The notes under the pieces were generated by a model. The model was not told the DNA's origin and made no database searches. It saw nothing but the letters and a program-made list of their open reading frames with translations. 64,000 nt of DNA from Geodermatophilus obscurus (lineage in GTDB: Bacteria; Actinomycetota; Actinomycetes; Mycobacteriales; Geodermatophilaceae), in assembly GCF_900115395.1 (NCBI RefSeq), contig NZ_FOWE01000011.1, positions 1-64,000 of the forward strand, written 5' to 3'. Shown one piece after another: positions 28,657 to 36,617 of this stretch (its first letter is position 1; each line of letters begins with the position of its first letter). Both the position numbers and the translations under genes were made by a program.

Positions 28657-30162
28657 TCACGGGGCGGACGTGGCGTCCGGCTCCGCCGGGTGCGTGGACT
28701 CGAGGTCGGCGAGGTGGGCGCGCAGCACCCGGTGCACGGCGTCCGGGTACGGCTCCGCCGCCGCCACCGCCCCGTGGACGAGGTGGAGGGCCGCGGCGGT
28801 CCCGGCACCCAGCACGGCCGGCGCCGGTGCCGTGGCGAGGACGTCGGAGGCCAGCAGCAGCTCCACGGCCAGGACGTCCTCGAGCAGCCCCACCGCCGCG
28901 TCCGCCTTGCGGACGCCGAGCGGCGCTCCCGTCGCGTGGTCCTCGGTGCCGAACTCGAGCGACGGGACGTCGAGGGTCGCCGGCGCAGCCAGCTGTTCGA
29001 GCTCGGCGGACACGGCGGCCGCGGGGTAGCGCAGCGCCAGGCCGTACGCGGCCGTGGGGGGCGGGCCGGTCATCTGCCGGAAGAACGCCTCCCACAGGTG
29101 GGACATGCGGCGCTCGCTGAGCTGCCCGACGTGCGCGAGGGCGATCCGGAGCGCGTCGGCCGCGAGGGCGAGCACCATCGGGTGGAAGTTGCCGTTGCTG
29201 AGCAGCATGCGGTCCTCGACCGACACCAGGGGGTTGTCGGCCGCGGCGCCCAGCTCGGCCTGCACCGCCGCCCGTGCGGCCGCGACGTACTCGCGCAGCG
29301 CTCCGTGCACCTGGGGGACGACCCGGAAGGACAGCGCGTCCTGCACCGACACCGGCCCGTCGGGTCCCAGCAGGGCACTCCCGGCCAGCAGGTCGCGGAG
29401 GTGGTCGGCGGCCGCCACCTGCCCGGGGACGCCCTTCGCCCGGCCCACCGCCGGGTGCAGGACCGACGGGTTGGCCCGCGTCGCCTCCATCGACAGCGCG
29501 GCGGCCACGTCGGCGGCCGCCGCGGCACGCGCCGCCCGCGCCACGACCAGCGCCGCCTGCCCGACCGACACCCCGTTGGCCGAGACCAGGGCCAGCCCGT
29601 CCTTGCCGGTGAGGACCAGGGGCGGGATCCCGGCCCGCCGCAGCGCCTCCCCGCCGGCGAGCACCTCCCCCCGGTGCTCGGCCCGGCCCAGCCCGACCGC
29701 GACCTGCGCGATCCACGCCATCTGCGCGACGTCGGCTGCGCCCACCGAGCCGGTCGCCGGCACCACCGGGTGGACGCCGGCGTTGAGCATCGCGGCCAGC
29801 GTGTCGGCGACCGCGGGCGAGGCGCCGGACCCGCCGCGGGCGATGCCGGCCAGCCGCACGGCGATCGCGGCCCGCACGACCGGCACGGGCAGCGGCGGCC
29901 CGATCCCGCCGGCGTGGGACAGGACGAGGAACTGCTGCTCGCGGTGGACCTCCTCCGCGGTCAGCCGGGTGTCCCTGAGGTGGCCGACCTGCGTGGTGAG
30001 GCCGTACACCGCGGTGCCGGCGGCGAGGACCTCGTCGACCACCGCCCGTGCGGCGGCGATGCGTTCGCGCGCCGCCGGCTCCAGCTCGACCCGGGCGCCG
30101 TCGACGACGGCGAGCAGGTCGTCGACCGACACGGGTGCGACACCGATCCGGACGGTCGTCAT
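28657..30162 (-). CDS. Histidine/aromatic ammonia-lyase homologue lacking the MIO motif
   Basis: Full-length (501 residues) member of the HAL/PAL/TAL superfamily. It keeps AVYGLTTQVG at the Tyr53 loop, ADNPLV, LLSNGNFHPM, SFRVVPQVHGALREY and EFGTEDHATGAPLGVRKA. Canonical members have GSVGASGDLAPLAH, where Ala-Ser-Gly cyclises to the MIO electrophile. Here residues 138-148 read GSVGAADVAQM: the Ser is gone and the segment is one residue shorter. YG.NTG is also changed to YGLTTQ. Ordinary ammonia-lyase chemistry is therefore unlikely; a non-catalytic or new role is possible. An AraC regulator lies directly upstream on the same strand. Confidence 0.85.
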   Translation of the reverse strand: MTTVRIGVAPVSVDDLLAVVDGARVELEPAARERIAAARAVVDEVLAAGTAVYGLTTQVGHLRDTRLTAEEVHREQQFLVLSHAGGIGPPLPVPVVRAAIAVRLAGIARGGSGASPAVADTLAAMLNAGVHPVVPATGSVGAADVAQMAWIAQVAVGLGRAEHRGEVLAGGEALRRAGIPPLVLTGKDGLALVSANGVSVGQAALVVARAARAAAAADVAAALSMEATRANPSVLHPAVGRAKGVPGQVAAADHLRDLLAGSALLGPDGPVSVQDALSFRVVPQVHGALREYVAAARAAVQAELGAAADNPLVSVEDRMLLSNGNFHPMVLALAADALRIALAHVGQLSERRMSHLWEAFFRQMTGPPPTAAYGLALRYPAAAVSAELEQLAAPATLDVPSLEFGTEDHATGAPLGVRKADAAVGLLEDVLAVELLLASDVLATAPAPAVLGAGTAAALHLVHGAVAAAEPYPDAVHRVLRAHLADLESTHPAEPDATSAP

Positions 30163-30253
30163 GGGCTGCCTCCCCGGCCGGTCGCAGCCTAGGGCGGCCG
30201 GCCCGCGGACCGGGCGGTCCGCGCGCTCCCGTCCGGCGACCGCGCCCGGGCGC

Positions 30254-31042
30254 TCAGGCCGACCGCTGGTAGGCCGCCGGCGTCGTCGCCAGCATCCGGC
30301 GGAAGTGCCGGGTCAGGTGCGCCTGGTCGTAGAAGCCGACCGCGGTCGCCACCTCGGCCGGTGGCCGCCCGTCGAGGAGCAGCCGCCGGGCGCGGTCGAC
30401 CCGCCGTCCGGTCAGGTAGCGGTGCGGCGGCAGCCCGTGCCGCCGGGTGAAGGCGCGGACCAGGTGGGTGGGGTGGACGGCCCACGCGGCCGCTGTCGCC
30501 TCGAGGGAGACGCCCTCGGTCAGCCGGGCGTCGAGCAGGTCGCGCAGCCGGTCGGCGAGCGGGTCGTCCCGCACGGCGGGGACGCCGGCGACCGTCCGGT
30601 CGAGGTTCCGGCGGAGCCGCTCCAGCACGAACGCGAGCCGGCTCTCGGCCTCCAGCCCCTCCACGTGGGGCGCGAGAGCGGCGTGCAGCCGCGAGACCCG
30701 GTCCCGCAGCACGGGGTCGGCGACGTCCGGCCGGTCGACGGCGGGACCGATCCGCTGCTCCCCCACCGTCGACGGCTCCAGGTACAGCACCCGCTTGCGG
30801 AAGCCGCCGGGGAACTGCGACCGCCCGTCGTGCGGCACACCCGGGGGCAGCAGGGTGACCGCGGACGGCGAGGCGCCGTGGGCGTGCCGGTCGAGGTCGT
30901 AGCGGACGGCGCCGTCGTCGACGAGCAGCAGCGTCCAGGCGTCGTGGGTGTGCGGCGGGTAGACGTGGTCGGTGAACCGGGCGTGGAGCGCCTCGGTCAG
31001 GCCCGGGACCGGGGGCCGCCAGGCGACCACCTCGGCTGCCAC
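30254..31042 (-). CDS. AraC-family transcriptional regulator
   Basis: A 262-residue regulator. The N-terminal cupin-like sensor (HTHDAWTLLLVDDGAVRYDL... VTLLPPGVPHDGRSQFPGGF) is followed by two HTH motifs (SLEATAAAWAVHPTHLVRAF and VATAVGFYDQAHLTRHFRRM). The GTG at 31042 is preferred; a TTG five codons upstream is possible. It is divergent from DUF2000, sharing a 50-bp promoter gap, and upstream of the lyase homologue, so it may control both. Confidence 0.85.
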   Translation of the reverse strand: MAAEVVAWRPPVPGLTEALHARFTDHVYPPHTHDAWTLLLVDDGAVRYDLDRHAHGASPSAVTLLPPGVPHDGRSQFPGGFRKRVLYLEPSTVGEQRIGPAVDRPDVADPVLRDRVSRLHAALAPHVEGLEAESRLAFVLERLRRNLDRTVAGVPAVRDDPLADRLRDLLDARLTEGVSLEATAAAWAVHPTHLVRAFTRRHGLPPHRYLTGRRVDRARRLLLDGRPPAEVATAVGFYDQAHLTRHFRRMLATTPAAYQRSA

Positions 31043-31092
31043 GCCAGGAACGTACAAGAGCCGGCGGCCCGCCCGGCCCGACAGTGCGGTGC

Positions 31093-31542
31093 ATGGAGAC
31101 GCTCCCCGCCGAGGACACCACCGCCGCCGGCCCGCCGTGGACGACGAAGATCGCCGTCGTGCTCCGGGACGGCCTGCTGCCCTGGCAGGAGCTCAACGTG
31201 ACCGCCTTCCTCGCGAGCGCGGTCGCGGCGGCCGTCCCGGAGCTCGTCGGCCGGCCCTACGAGGACGCCGACGGCACCCGGTACCTGGCGATGTTCCGGC
31301 AGCCGGTGCTGGTGCTCACCGGCTCCGCCGAGGTGCTGGCCCGGGCCCGGACGCGGGCGCTGGAGCGCGGACTGCCGACGTCGCTGTTCACCGCCGACCT
31401 GTTCGCCACCGGCGGCGACGCCGACAACCGGGCCGCCGTGCGGGCGGTGCGGGGCGCCGACCTCGCTCTGGTGGGGATCGCCGTGCACGGCCCGCGCACC
31501 GCCGTCGACAAGGTCACCAAGGGCGCGCGGATGCACCCCTGA
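31093..31542 (+). CDS. DUF2000 family protein
   Basis: A 149-residue protein matching DUF2000: TKIAVVLRDGLLPWQELNVTAFLAS, ELVGRPYEDADGTRYLAMFRQPVLVL, ADNRAAVRAVRGADLALVGIAVHG and VDKVTKGARMHP. The family has a peptidyl-tRNA-hydrolase-like fold and no established function. Similar genes often lie next to AraC regulators. ATG 31093 is used; GTG 31084 is in frame. Confidence 0.85.
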   Translation: METLPAEDTTAAGPPWTTKIAVVLRDGLLPWQELNVTAFLASAVAAAVPELVGRPYEDADGTRYLAMFRQPVLVLTGSAEVLARARTRALERGLPTSLFTADLFATGGDADNRAAVRAVRGADLALVGIAVHGPRTAVDKVTKGARMHP

Positions 31543-31544
31543 GC

Positions 31545-31566
31545 GTGCACTTCCGCGGAAGTGCAC
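31545..31566. repeat. 22-bp perfect palindrome
   Basis: GTGCACTTCCG is followed directly by its reverse complement CGGAAGTGCAC, starting 3 nt after the DUF2000 stop. There is no loop, so it suits a dimeric protein-binding site better than an RNA terminator, although a terminator role cannot be excluded. Confidence 0.6.
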
Positions 31567-31589
31567 ACGGGGGTCAGACGTCGAGACGC

Positions 31590-31830
31590 TCATCGCACCG
31601 GCGCCTGCTGTAGCGGGACCAGCGGCAGGCACGGGGCGAACCGGCCCGGCGTGGCCGGCGCCCTCCCGTCCTGGCCCCACGGATCGGGGTGGGCGTCGCT
31701 CGAGCGCTGCAGCGCCGCGTCGAGACGGGCGCAGATGCCATCGGCGTCGTCGACCACGACCGACCGCCACCACGCCGACGTCCTTCTCGTACGCCTCGCC
31801 TCCGGGCACGACGAGGTCGATGCCGCGTTC
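31590..31830 (-). pseudogene. Possible decayed gene fragment
   Basis: The 31567-31923 gap has no intact gene. On the minus strand a coding-like stretch GIDLVVPGGEAYEKDVGVVA continues in another frame as VVVDDADGICARLDAALQRS through PLVPLQQAPVR to a TGA at 31592-31590. Third positions are GC-rich in both segments, which suggests a frameshifted remnant. No clear start or family was recognised. Confidence 0.3.
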
Positions 31831-31923
31831 CGGATCCCTCACCGGTGGGCACCGGTCGTGGTGCGGACGGCGAGAAGACGATGGAACCGGACGGTACCGG
31901 TACGGCAGGGACGGGAGGCGCAC

Positions 31924-32742
31924 GTGGACGGCGACGACACGATCCCCATGCGGCGTCCCGACCCCGACTCACCGGAGGCGCGCGGAGGCGCGGCGCCCGT
32001 CGTCCCCGCGGGGCCCCCGCACACGGGACGGGCCGGTCTCGACCGCCGGCGCATCCTCGGCGCCGCCGTCGAGTACATCGACCGGCACGGCCTGGCGGCG
32101 CTGACGATGCGCCGGCTGGGCGCCCACCTGGGGGTGGAGGCCATGGCCCTCTACCGCTACGTCCCCGGCCGCGAGCAGCTGCTCGACGGCGTCGTCGAGA
32201 CCGTGATCGACGAGCTGTACGGCGACCCCGACGTCCACCTGCGGGCCGCGCACGGCTGGCAGGACTTCCTGCAGCGGCTGGCGCACGGGGTCCGGCGGAT
32301 CGCCCTGGCCCACCCCGAGGTCTTCCCGCTGGTGGCCACCCGGCCGCCGGCCGCGCCCTGGGTGCGCCCGCCGCTGCGCAGCCTCCGCTGGGTGGAGTCC
32401 TTCCTGCAGGCCATGATCGACAGTGGCTTCTCCGCCGAAGCCGCGGTCGGCGCCTACCGGGCGTACTCCAGCTTCCTGCTCGGCCACCTGCTGCTCGAGG
32501 TGTCCCAGAAGGGCGTGCAGATCAACGCGGAGGACACGCCGGACACGGCGCCGGACCCCGGCACCGACCTCTCGGAGTACCCGCTGGTGGTCGAGCTCGA
32601 GGAGCTGCTGTCCCGCGACGAGACGGCAGCCGAGTTCGAGGAGGCCCTGGAGAACCTCCTCGGCCGGCTGGAGACGGCACGGGCGGAGGGGCGCGTCCCC
32701 GGCGACGGCACATCCGACCGGGGGATCGGGTTTACGTCGTAA
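31924..32742 (+). CDS. TetR-family regulator (TetR_C-type)
   Basis: A 272-residue repressor. The HTH (RRRILGAAVEYIDRHGLAAL, then TMRRLGAHLGVEAMALYRYV) lies at about 42-90, followed by a tetracycline-repressor-like C-terminal domain (HGWQDFLQRLAHGVRRIALAHPEVFPLVATRP...). The GTG start has GGGAGG 5 nt upstream; an ATG nine codons later is also in frame. Its stop lies within a promoter-like element for the next gene. Confidence 0.85.
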   Translation: MDGDDTIPMRRPDPDSPEARGGAAPVVPAGPPHTGRAGLDRRRILGAAVEYIDRHGLAALTMRRLGAHLGVEAMALYRYVPGREQLLDGVVETVIDELYGDPDVHLRAAHGWQDFLQRLAHGVRRIALAHPEVFPLVATRPPAAPWVRPPLRSLRWVESFLQAMIDSGFSAEAAVGAYRAYSSFLLGHLLLEVSQKGVQINAEDTPDTAPDPGTDLSEYPLVVELEELLSRDETAAEFEEALENLLGRLETARAEGRVPGDGTSDRGIGFTS

Positions 32743-32754
32743 ACCGCTGGGCAT
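32730..32754 (+). promoter_or_regulatory. SigB/SigF-type stress promoter for PRC-barrel gene
   Basis: GTTTAC (32730-32735) and GGGCAT (32749-32754) give the pattern GTTT-N15-GGGCAT, close to the general-stress sigma consensus of actinobacteria. The -35 part also forms a small palindrome, GGTTTACG/CGTAAACC, around the TetR stop codon. It lies 84 nt upstream of the PRC/DUF2382 ATG, a family commonly linked to stress. Confidence 0.5.
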
Positions 32755-32838
32755 GCCAGACAGCGGCCCGCCACCCCCGGCACCCCGGCCGCGAGCGGCA
32801 GCGGGCCGTCCACGACATCCCCTCAGCGAGGAGCACAC

Positions 32839-33789
32839 ATGATCACGGACCAGCAGATCAGCAGCGTCATCGGCAGCACCGCTGTCGGCCCCGACGGCAA
32901 GCACGGCACCGTCGGTGAGGTCTACCTCGACGACGAGTCCGGCCGCCCCGAGTGGGCCACCGTCCGCACCGGGCTGTTCGGCACCAAGGAGGCCTTCGTG
33001 CCCCTGGCCGACGCCTCCGTGCAGGGCAGCGAGCTGCACGTGCCCTACGACAAGGCCAAGGTCAAGAACGCCCCGCACGTCGACGTCGCCGGCGGCCACC
33101 TGTCCCCCCAGGAGGAGCAGGAGCTCTACCGCTACTACGGCCTGGGCTCCGGCACCGGCACGCAGACGCAGGGCATGGCCCAGCAGGGCATGACGCAGAC
33201 GACCACCACCGGGACGACGACCGGCACCGCCGGCATGGGCACCGGCCGGGCCGACCGCGACGGCGACGGCGTCTACGACGACGTCCAGGGCCGGACCGTG
33301 GGTCACGACACCTCCGGTCCGACGACGGACAACGCGATGACCCGCTCGGAGGAGCACCTGCAGGTCGGCACCCAGCAGGTCGAGGCCGGCCGGGCGCGGC
33401 TGCGCAAGTACGTGGTGACCGAGAACGTGACGCAGACCGTGCCGGTCTCGCACGAGGAGGTCCGGGTCGAGCGCGAGCCGATCACCGACGCCAACGTGGG
33501 CAATGCCTACGACGGCCCGGCGATCTCGGAGGAGGAGCACGAGGTCGTGCTGCACGCCGAGCGCCCCGTGGTCTCCAAGGAGGCCGTCCCGGTCGAGCGC
33601 GTGCGCCTGGACACCCAGACGGTGACCGAGCAGCAGCAGGTCTCCGAGCAGGTGCGCAAGGAGGAGATCGAGGTCGACACCGACGGCGTCACCGGCACCA
33701 CGACCGGCACCACCGGTGGCAAGCGCAGCCTGGCCGACAAGGCCAAGGACGCACTCGACCGCGACAACGACGGCAAGATCGGCCGCTAG
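32839..33789 (+). CDS. PRC-barrel and DUF2382 stress protein
   Basis: A 316-residue acidic cytoplasmic protein. PRC-barrel domain about 1-90 (GEVYLDDESGRPEWATVRTG, FVPLADASVQG), then a Gly/Thr/Gln-rich linker with GTxTGT repeats, then DUF2382/YsnF-like domain about 170-285 (EEHLQVGTQQVEAGRARLRK, VPVSHEEVRVEREPI, EEEHEVVLHAERPVVSKEAV). It ends in a Lys-rich tail. The family is associated with general stress responses, consistent with the GTTT/GGGCAT promoter. Clear ribosome site GAGGAG before the ATG and a strong terminator after the gene. Confidence 0.9.
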   Translation: MITDQQISSVIGSTAVGPDGKHGTVGEVYLDDESGRPEWATVRTGLFGTKEAFVPLADASVQGSELHVPYDKAKVKNAPHVDVAGGHLSPQEEQELYRYYGLGSGTGTQTQGMAQQGMTQTTTTGTTTGTAGMGTGRADRDGDGVYDDVQGRTVGHDTSGPTTDNAMTRSEEHLQVGTQQVEAGRARLRKYVVTENVTQTVPVSHEEVRVEREPITDANVGNAYDGPAISEEEHEVVLHAERPVVSKEAVPVERVRLDTQTVTEQQQVSEQVRKEEIEVDTDGVTGTTTGTTGGKRSLADKAKDALDRDNDGKIGR

Positions 33790-33837
33790 TCCCCCAGCGG
33801 CACCACGGCCCGGGCGACCGGGCGCACCACCTCGTCA

Positions 33838-33872
33838 CGACGGGGCCGGCCCATCGAGGGCCGGCCCCGTCG
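33838..33872 (+). terminator. Strong terminator hairpin
   Basis: CGACGGGGCCGGCCC and GGGCCGGCCCCGTCG form a perfect 15-bp stem with a 5-nt ATCGA loop, 48 nt after the PRC/DUF2382 stop. No T-tract follows; a tandem repeat starts at once. Confidence 0.7.
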
Positions 33873-33938
33873 CCGTGTCCGGGCCCTCGCCGTGTCCGGA
33901 CCCTCGCCGTGTCCGGGCCCTCGCCGTGTCCGGACCCT
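33871..33938. repeat. Four 17-bp tandem repeats
   Basis: CGCCGTGTCCGG(G/A)CCCT is repeated four times without gaps, alternating G, A, G, A at the variable base. It is thus also two copies of a 34-bp unit. It lies between the terminator and the acetyltransferase start. Confidence 0.9.
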
Positions 33939-33966
33939 GGCGGACCCGGCGTGGTGTCATGGCGGC

Positions 33967-34611
33967 ATGACCGAGCCCGGGCCGACGGTCCACATCGGCG
34001 TCCCCGTCATCCGGCCCGCAGAGCCGCGCGACGTGCCCCGGGTCGCGGCCACCCTCACCGTCTCCTTCGCGGAGTCGCGCTGGGTGCGCTGGGCCCTGCC
34101 GGTCGACGGGCGCACGCAGCGGCTGACCCGGCTGGCCGAGCTCGACGCGCACCGCGGCGTCACCACCGGCACGACCTGGGTGAGCGAGGACGTCGACGCC
34201 GTCGCCTCGTGGGCGGCCCCCCACGGCGCGGCGGCCCCGGTGCCGGCCGACGTCCGCGCCGCCCTCGAGCGGGAGGTGCCGCGGCTGCACGCCGACCGCG
34301 CCGCCGACGTCGCCGCCACCGACGCCGAGCTCGCCGCGGCGCTGCCCGCCGGCCCGCACTGGCGGCTGCGGGCCCTGGCCACCCGGCCCCGCTCCCGCCG
34401 GCGTGGCCTCGGCGGCGCGGTGCTCGCGCCGGCGCTCGCCCGCTGCGATCGCGACGGCGTCCCGGCGGCACTGGTGGCGCCGGCGTGGGCGGTGGTGCGC
34501 TTCGCCCGCGGCCTCGGCTTCGAGGTGGTGCTGGCCACCCGCTCGGCCGACGGCCGGCTGCCGCTGTGGGTGACCGTGCGGCCGCCCGGCGTCCCGATGC
34601 CGGAGCTGTAG
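33967..34611 (+). CDS. GNAT-family acetyltransferase
   Basis: A 214-residue N-acetyltransferase. It starts IRPAEPRDVPRVAATLTVSF and has the acetyl-CoA loop WRLRALATRPRSRRRGLGGAVLAPAL (about 135-160), then an aromatic C-terminal strand (GFEVVLATRS). The substrate is unknown. The gene is preceded by tandem repeats and is convergent with the arfB-like gene 5 bp away. Confidence 0.82.
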   Translation: MTEPGPTVHIGVPVIRPAEPRDVPRVAATLTVSFAESRWVRWALPVDGRTQRLTRLAELDAHRGVTTGTTWVSEDVDAVASWAAPHGAAAPVPADVRAALEREVPRLHADRAADVAATDAELAAALPAGPHWRLRALATRPRSRRRGLGGAVLAPALARCDRDGVPAALVAPAWAVVRFARGLGFEVVLATRSADGRLPLWVTVRPPGVPMPEL

Positions 34612-34616
34612 AGCGG

Positions 34617-35063
34617 TCAGTCCCAGCCACCGCGGCGGCGCTTGAGCTCGCCGCGGCGCTTCTTCTCGGCGATCCGCCGCTCCTGCGAGCCGCGGGTGGG
34701 CTTGGTGCGGCGCCGGGCCGGCGGCGGCGCGGCGAGGGCCGCGCGCAGGACCGCGGCCAGCCGCTCCCGCGCGGCCTGCCGGTTCCGGAGCTGCTGGCGG
34801 TGCTCGCTCGCCGCGACGGTGAGCACGCCGCCGTCGGTCAGCCGGCCTGCCAGGCGCTGCTGCAGCCGCGCCCGCTGGGCGTCGGTCAGCCCGGGCAGCT
34901 CGAGCGGCGCCACCGACAGCTCCACCCGGGAGTCGGCGGTGTTCACCCCCTGGCCGCCGGGACCCGAGGAGCGGGAGAACCGCCACGCCAGCGCCCCCGC
35001 GGGGACCACGAACGAGCCGGTGACGGGCAGGTCACCGGAGGCGTGGTCGTCGGTGGCGGGCAC
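34617..35063 (-). CDS. arfB: ArfB-like ribosome-rescue peptidyl-tRNA hydrolase
   Basis: Release-factor-like protein (148 residues) that frees peptides on stalled ribosomes. The catalytic GGQ lies in RSSGPGGQGVNTADSRVEL, and a Lys/Arg-rich C-terminal tail (RRRTKPTRGSQERR... KKRRGELKRRRGG) is the part that enters the empty mRNA channel in ArfB. It lacks the stop-codon recognition domains of RF1 and RF2. GTG start assigned by family length. Confidence 0.9.
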   Translation of the reverse strand: MPATDDHASGDLPVTGSFVVPAGALAWRFSRSSGPGGQGVNTADSRVELSVAPLELPGLTDAQRARLQQRLAGRLTDGGVLTVAASEHRQQLRNRQAARERLAAVLRAALAAPPPARRRTKPTRGSQERRIAEKKRRGELKRRRGGWD

Positions 35064-35086
35064 GCCGTCCAGTCTCCCGGACCCGG

Positions 35087-35761
35087 TCACGCGGGCACGG
35101 GCGGGACGACCGCAGCGAGCAGCCTGCGCACCACCGACTCCTCCCCCTCGACGCGCAGGTCCCCGGCGGCGAGCGCGTCGTCGAGGGCCCGGCGGCCGAA
35201 CACCACGGGACGCAGCGCCGACGCCCGGCCCGCCAGGACGGCGTCGGGCCGGTCGGCCGCTCCCCGCACGGCGGCCAGCCGGCCGCCGTCGACGGTGAGG
35301 ACGATCCGGTCGGGGCCGGCGCCGTCCTCCACCCGCAGCTCCACCCGCGCCGACCACCCGGCCAGCCGTGCGGGGTCGGCCGTGGTGCGCAGCGCGAGGA
35401 CGAGGGCGTCGGTACCGAGCGCGCCGGCCGAGGTCTGCTCCGTCCGCGATCCCCACCGGCCCAGGGCGAGCAGGACGTCCTCGAGGTCGCGGCCGCGGGG
35501 GGTCAGGGCGTAGACGTGCCCGCCGACCGGTGGACCGGCGGCCGAGCGGGTCACCAGGCCGGCCGCCTCCAGGTCGCGCAGCCGCTGGCTCAGCACCGTC
35601 GGGCTGCTGCCGGGCAGGCCACGGGCGAGGTCGGTGTAGCGCTTGGGCCCCAGGAGCAGCTCCCGGACGACGAGCAGGGCCCACCGCTCCCCCACCACGT
35701 CGAGGGCGCGCGCGATGCCGCAGGGGTCGTCGTAGCTCCGCCGGTCCGGCACGGCGTCCAC
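35087..35761 (-). CDS. HxlR-family regulator with SCP2-like domain
   Basis: A 224-residue regulator. The HxlR winged helix (DVVGERWALLVVRELLLGPKRYTDLARGLP... LSQRLRDLEAAGLV) covers about 10-105. The C-terminal half (LRVEDGAGPDRIVLTVDGG... ALDDALAAGDLRVEG) resembles a sterol-carrier or alkyl-sulfatase dimer-like fold found in many actinobacterial HxlR proteins. Divergent from the reductase gene, with an inverted repeat between them that is its likely operator. Confidence 0.85.
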   Translation of the reverse strand: MDAVPDRRSYDDPCGIARALDVVGERWALLVVRELLLGPKRYTDLARGLPGSSPTVLSQRLRDLEAAGLVTRSAAGPPVGGHVYALTPRGRDLEDVLLALGRWGSRTEQTSAGALGTDALVLALRTTADPARLAGWSARVELRVEDGAGPDRIVLTVDGGRLAAVRGAADRPDAVLAGRASALRPVVFGRRALDDALAAGDLRVEGEESVVRRLLAAVVPPVPA

Positions 35762-35789
35762 CGTACCCTTGCGCTACGTCTCCGGTAGC

Positions 35790-35817
35790 GACTACTACTA
35801 CTTCTGTAGTGGTAGTC
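35790..35817. promoter_or_regulatory. Inverted repeat, likely HxlR operator
   Basis: GACTACTACTAC and GTAGTGGTAGTC form 12-bp arms with one mismatch around TTCT, in the 71-bp gap between divergent HxlR and reductase genes. HxlR dimers bind such sites. The TA-rich triplets stand out from the GC-rich surroundings. Confidence 0.6.
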
Positions 35818-35832
35818 GACCGAGGAGGAGCG

Positions 35833-36414
35833 ATGGGCAGCATCTCGATCGTGGAGAACGTCAGCCTGGACGGCGTCGCGCAGGCACCGGGCTCGCCGGA
35901 CGAGGACACCCGCGGCGGGTTCGCGCACGGCGGCTGGTTCGGCCCGTACCCCGACGCCGTCCTCGGCGAGGTCATGGGGCGGGGCATGGCCGGGGAGGGC
36001 GCGATGCTCTTCGGCCGGCGGACCTTCGAGAGCATGCAGGCAGCCTGGGCCGGCACGACGGACAACCCGTTCGGCCCGGTGCTCGACGCGAAGCAGAAGT
36101 ACGTCGTGTCCCGCGACGCCGGCTACGCGCCCACCTGGGCCAACTCGACACTGCTGGCCGGTGACGCGGCCGAGACCGTGGCCGCCCTGAAGGCCGCCAC
36201 CGACCTCGACCTCACCGTCCTGGGCAGCCCCGACCTGCTGGCCACCCTGCTCCCGGCCGGCCTGGTCGACGACGCCTGGCTCGCCGTCGCACCGGTCGTC
36301 CTCGGCAGCGGCCGGACCCTCTTCCCCACCGGCGCGCACCTGCGCTGGGACCTCGTCGAGTCGGTGCCGACCACCACCGGTGTCGTGCTCAGCCACTACC
36401 GCCGGGCGCGCTGA
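35833..36414 (+). CDS. RibD C-terminal / dihydrofolate-reductase-like protein
   Basis: A 193-residue NADPH-dependent reductase fold. It begins ISIVENVSLDGVAQAP, has LFGRRTFESMQAAW, and ends LLPAGLVDDAWLAVAPVVLGSGRTLF, all typical of the RibD_C family. The natural substrate is unknown, and the genes are often paired with their own repressor, as here with HxlR. The ATG follows GAGGAG by 4 nt. Confidence 0.88.
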   Translation: MGSISIVENVSLDGVAQAPGSPDEDTRGGFAHGGWFGPYPDAVLGEVMGRGMAGEGAMLFGRRTFESMQAAWAGTTDNPFGPVLDAKQKYVVSRDAGYAPTWANSTLLAGDAAETVAALKAATDLDLTVLGSPDLLATLLPAGLVDDAWLAVAPVVLGSGRTLFPTGAHLRWDLVESVPTTTGVVLSHYRRAR

Positions 36415-36617
36415 GCCGGTCGGGTCGCGGTGACGGTCCGCGATCGGTCACCCACGGTGAGGACAGGCCTGCCAACGGCTCCTCCCGACACACCGGCCGA
36501 CGTGGCAGGAGTTGCCCACGGGACGGTCACGGTTCGGCGGATCGTCGGCGCGGGATGCCTGGTGAGCCAGGTGCGGGCTGCGGATCCTGACGGGCCCCAC
36601 CACCCAGGAGGTCCCTG

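Noticed and set aside
36428-36452. GGTGAC...GTCACC inverted repeat downstream of the RibD-like gene as a terminator
   Set aside because: The arms are only 6 bp with a long loop and no supporting feature, too weak to list.
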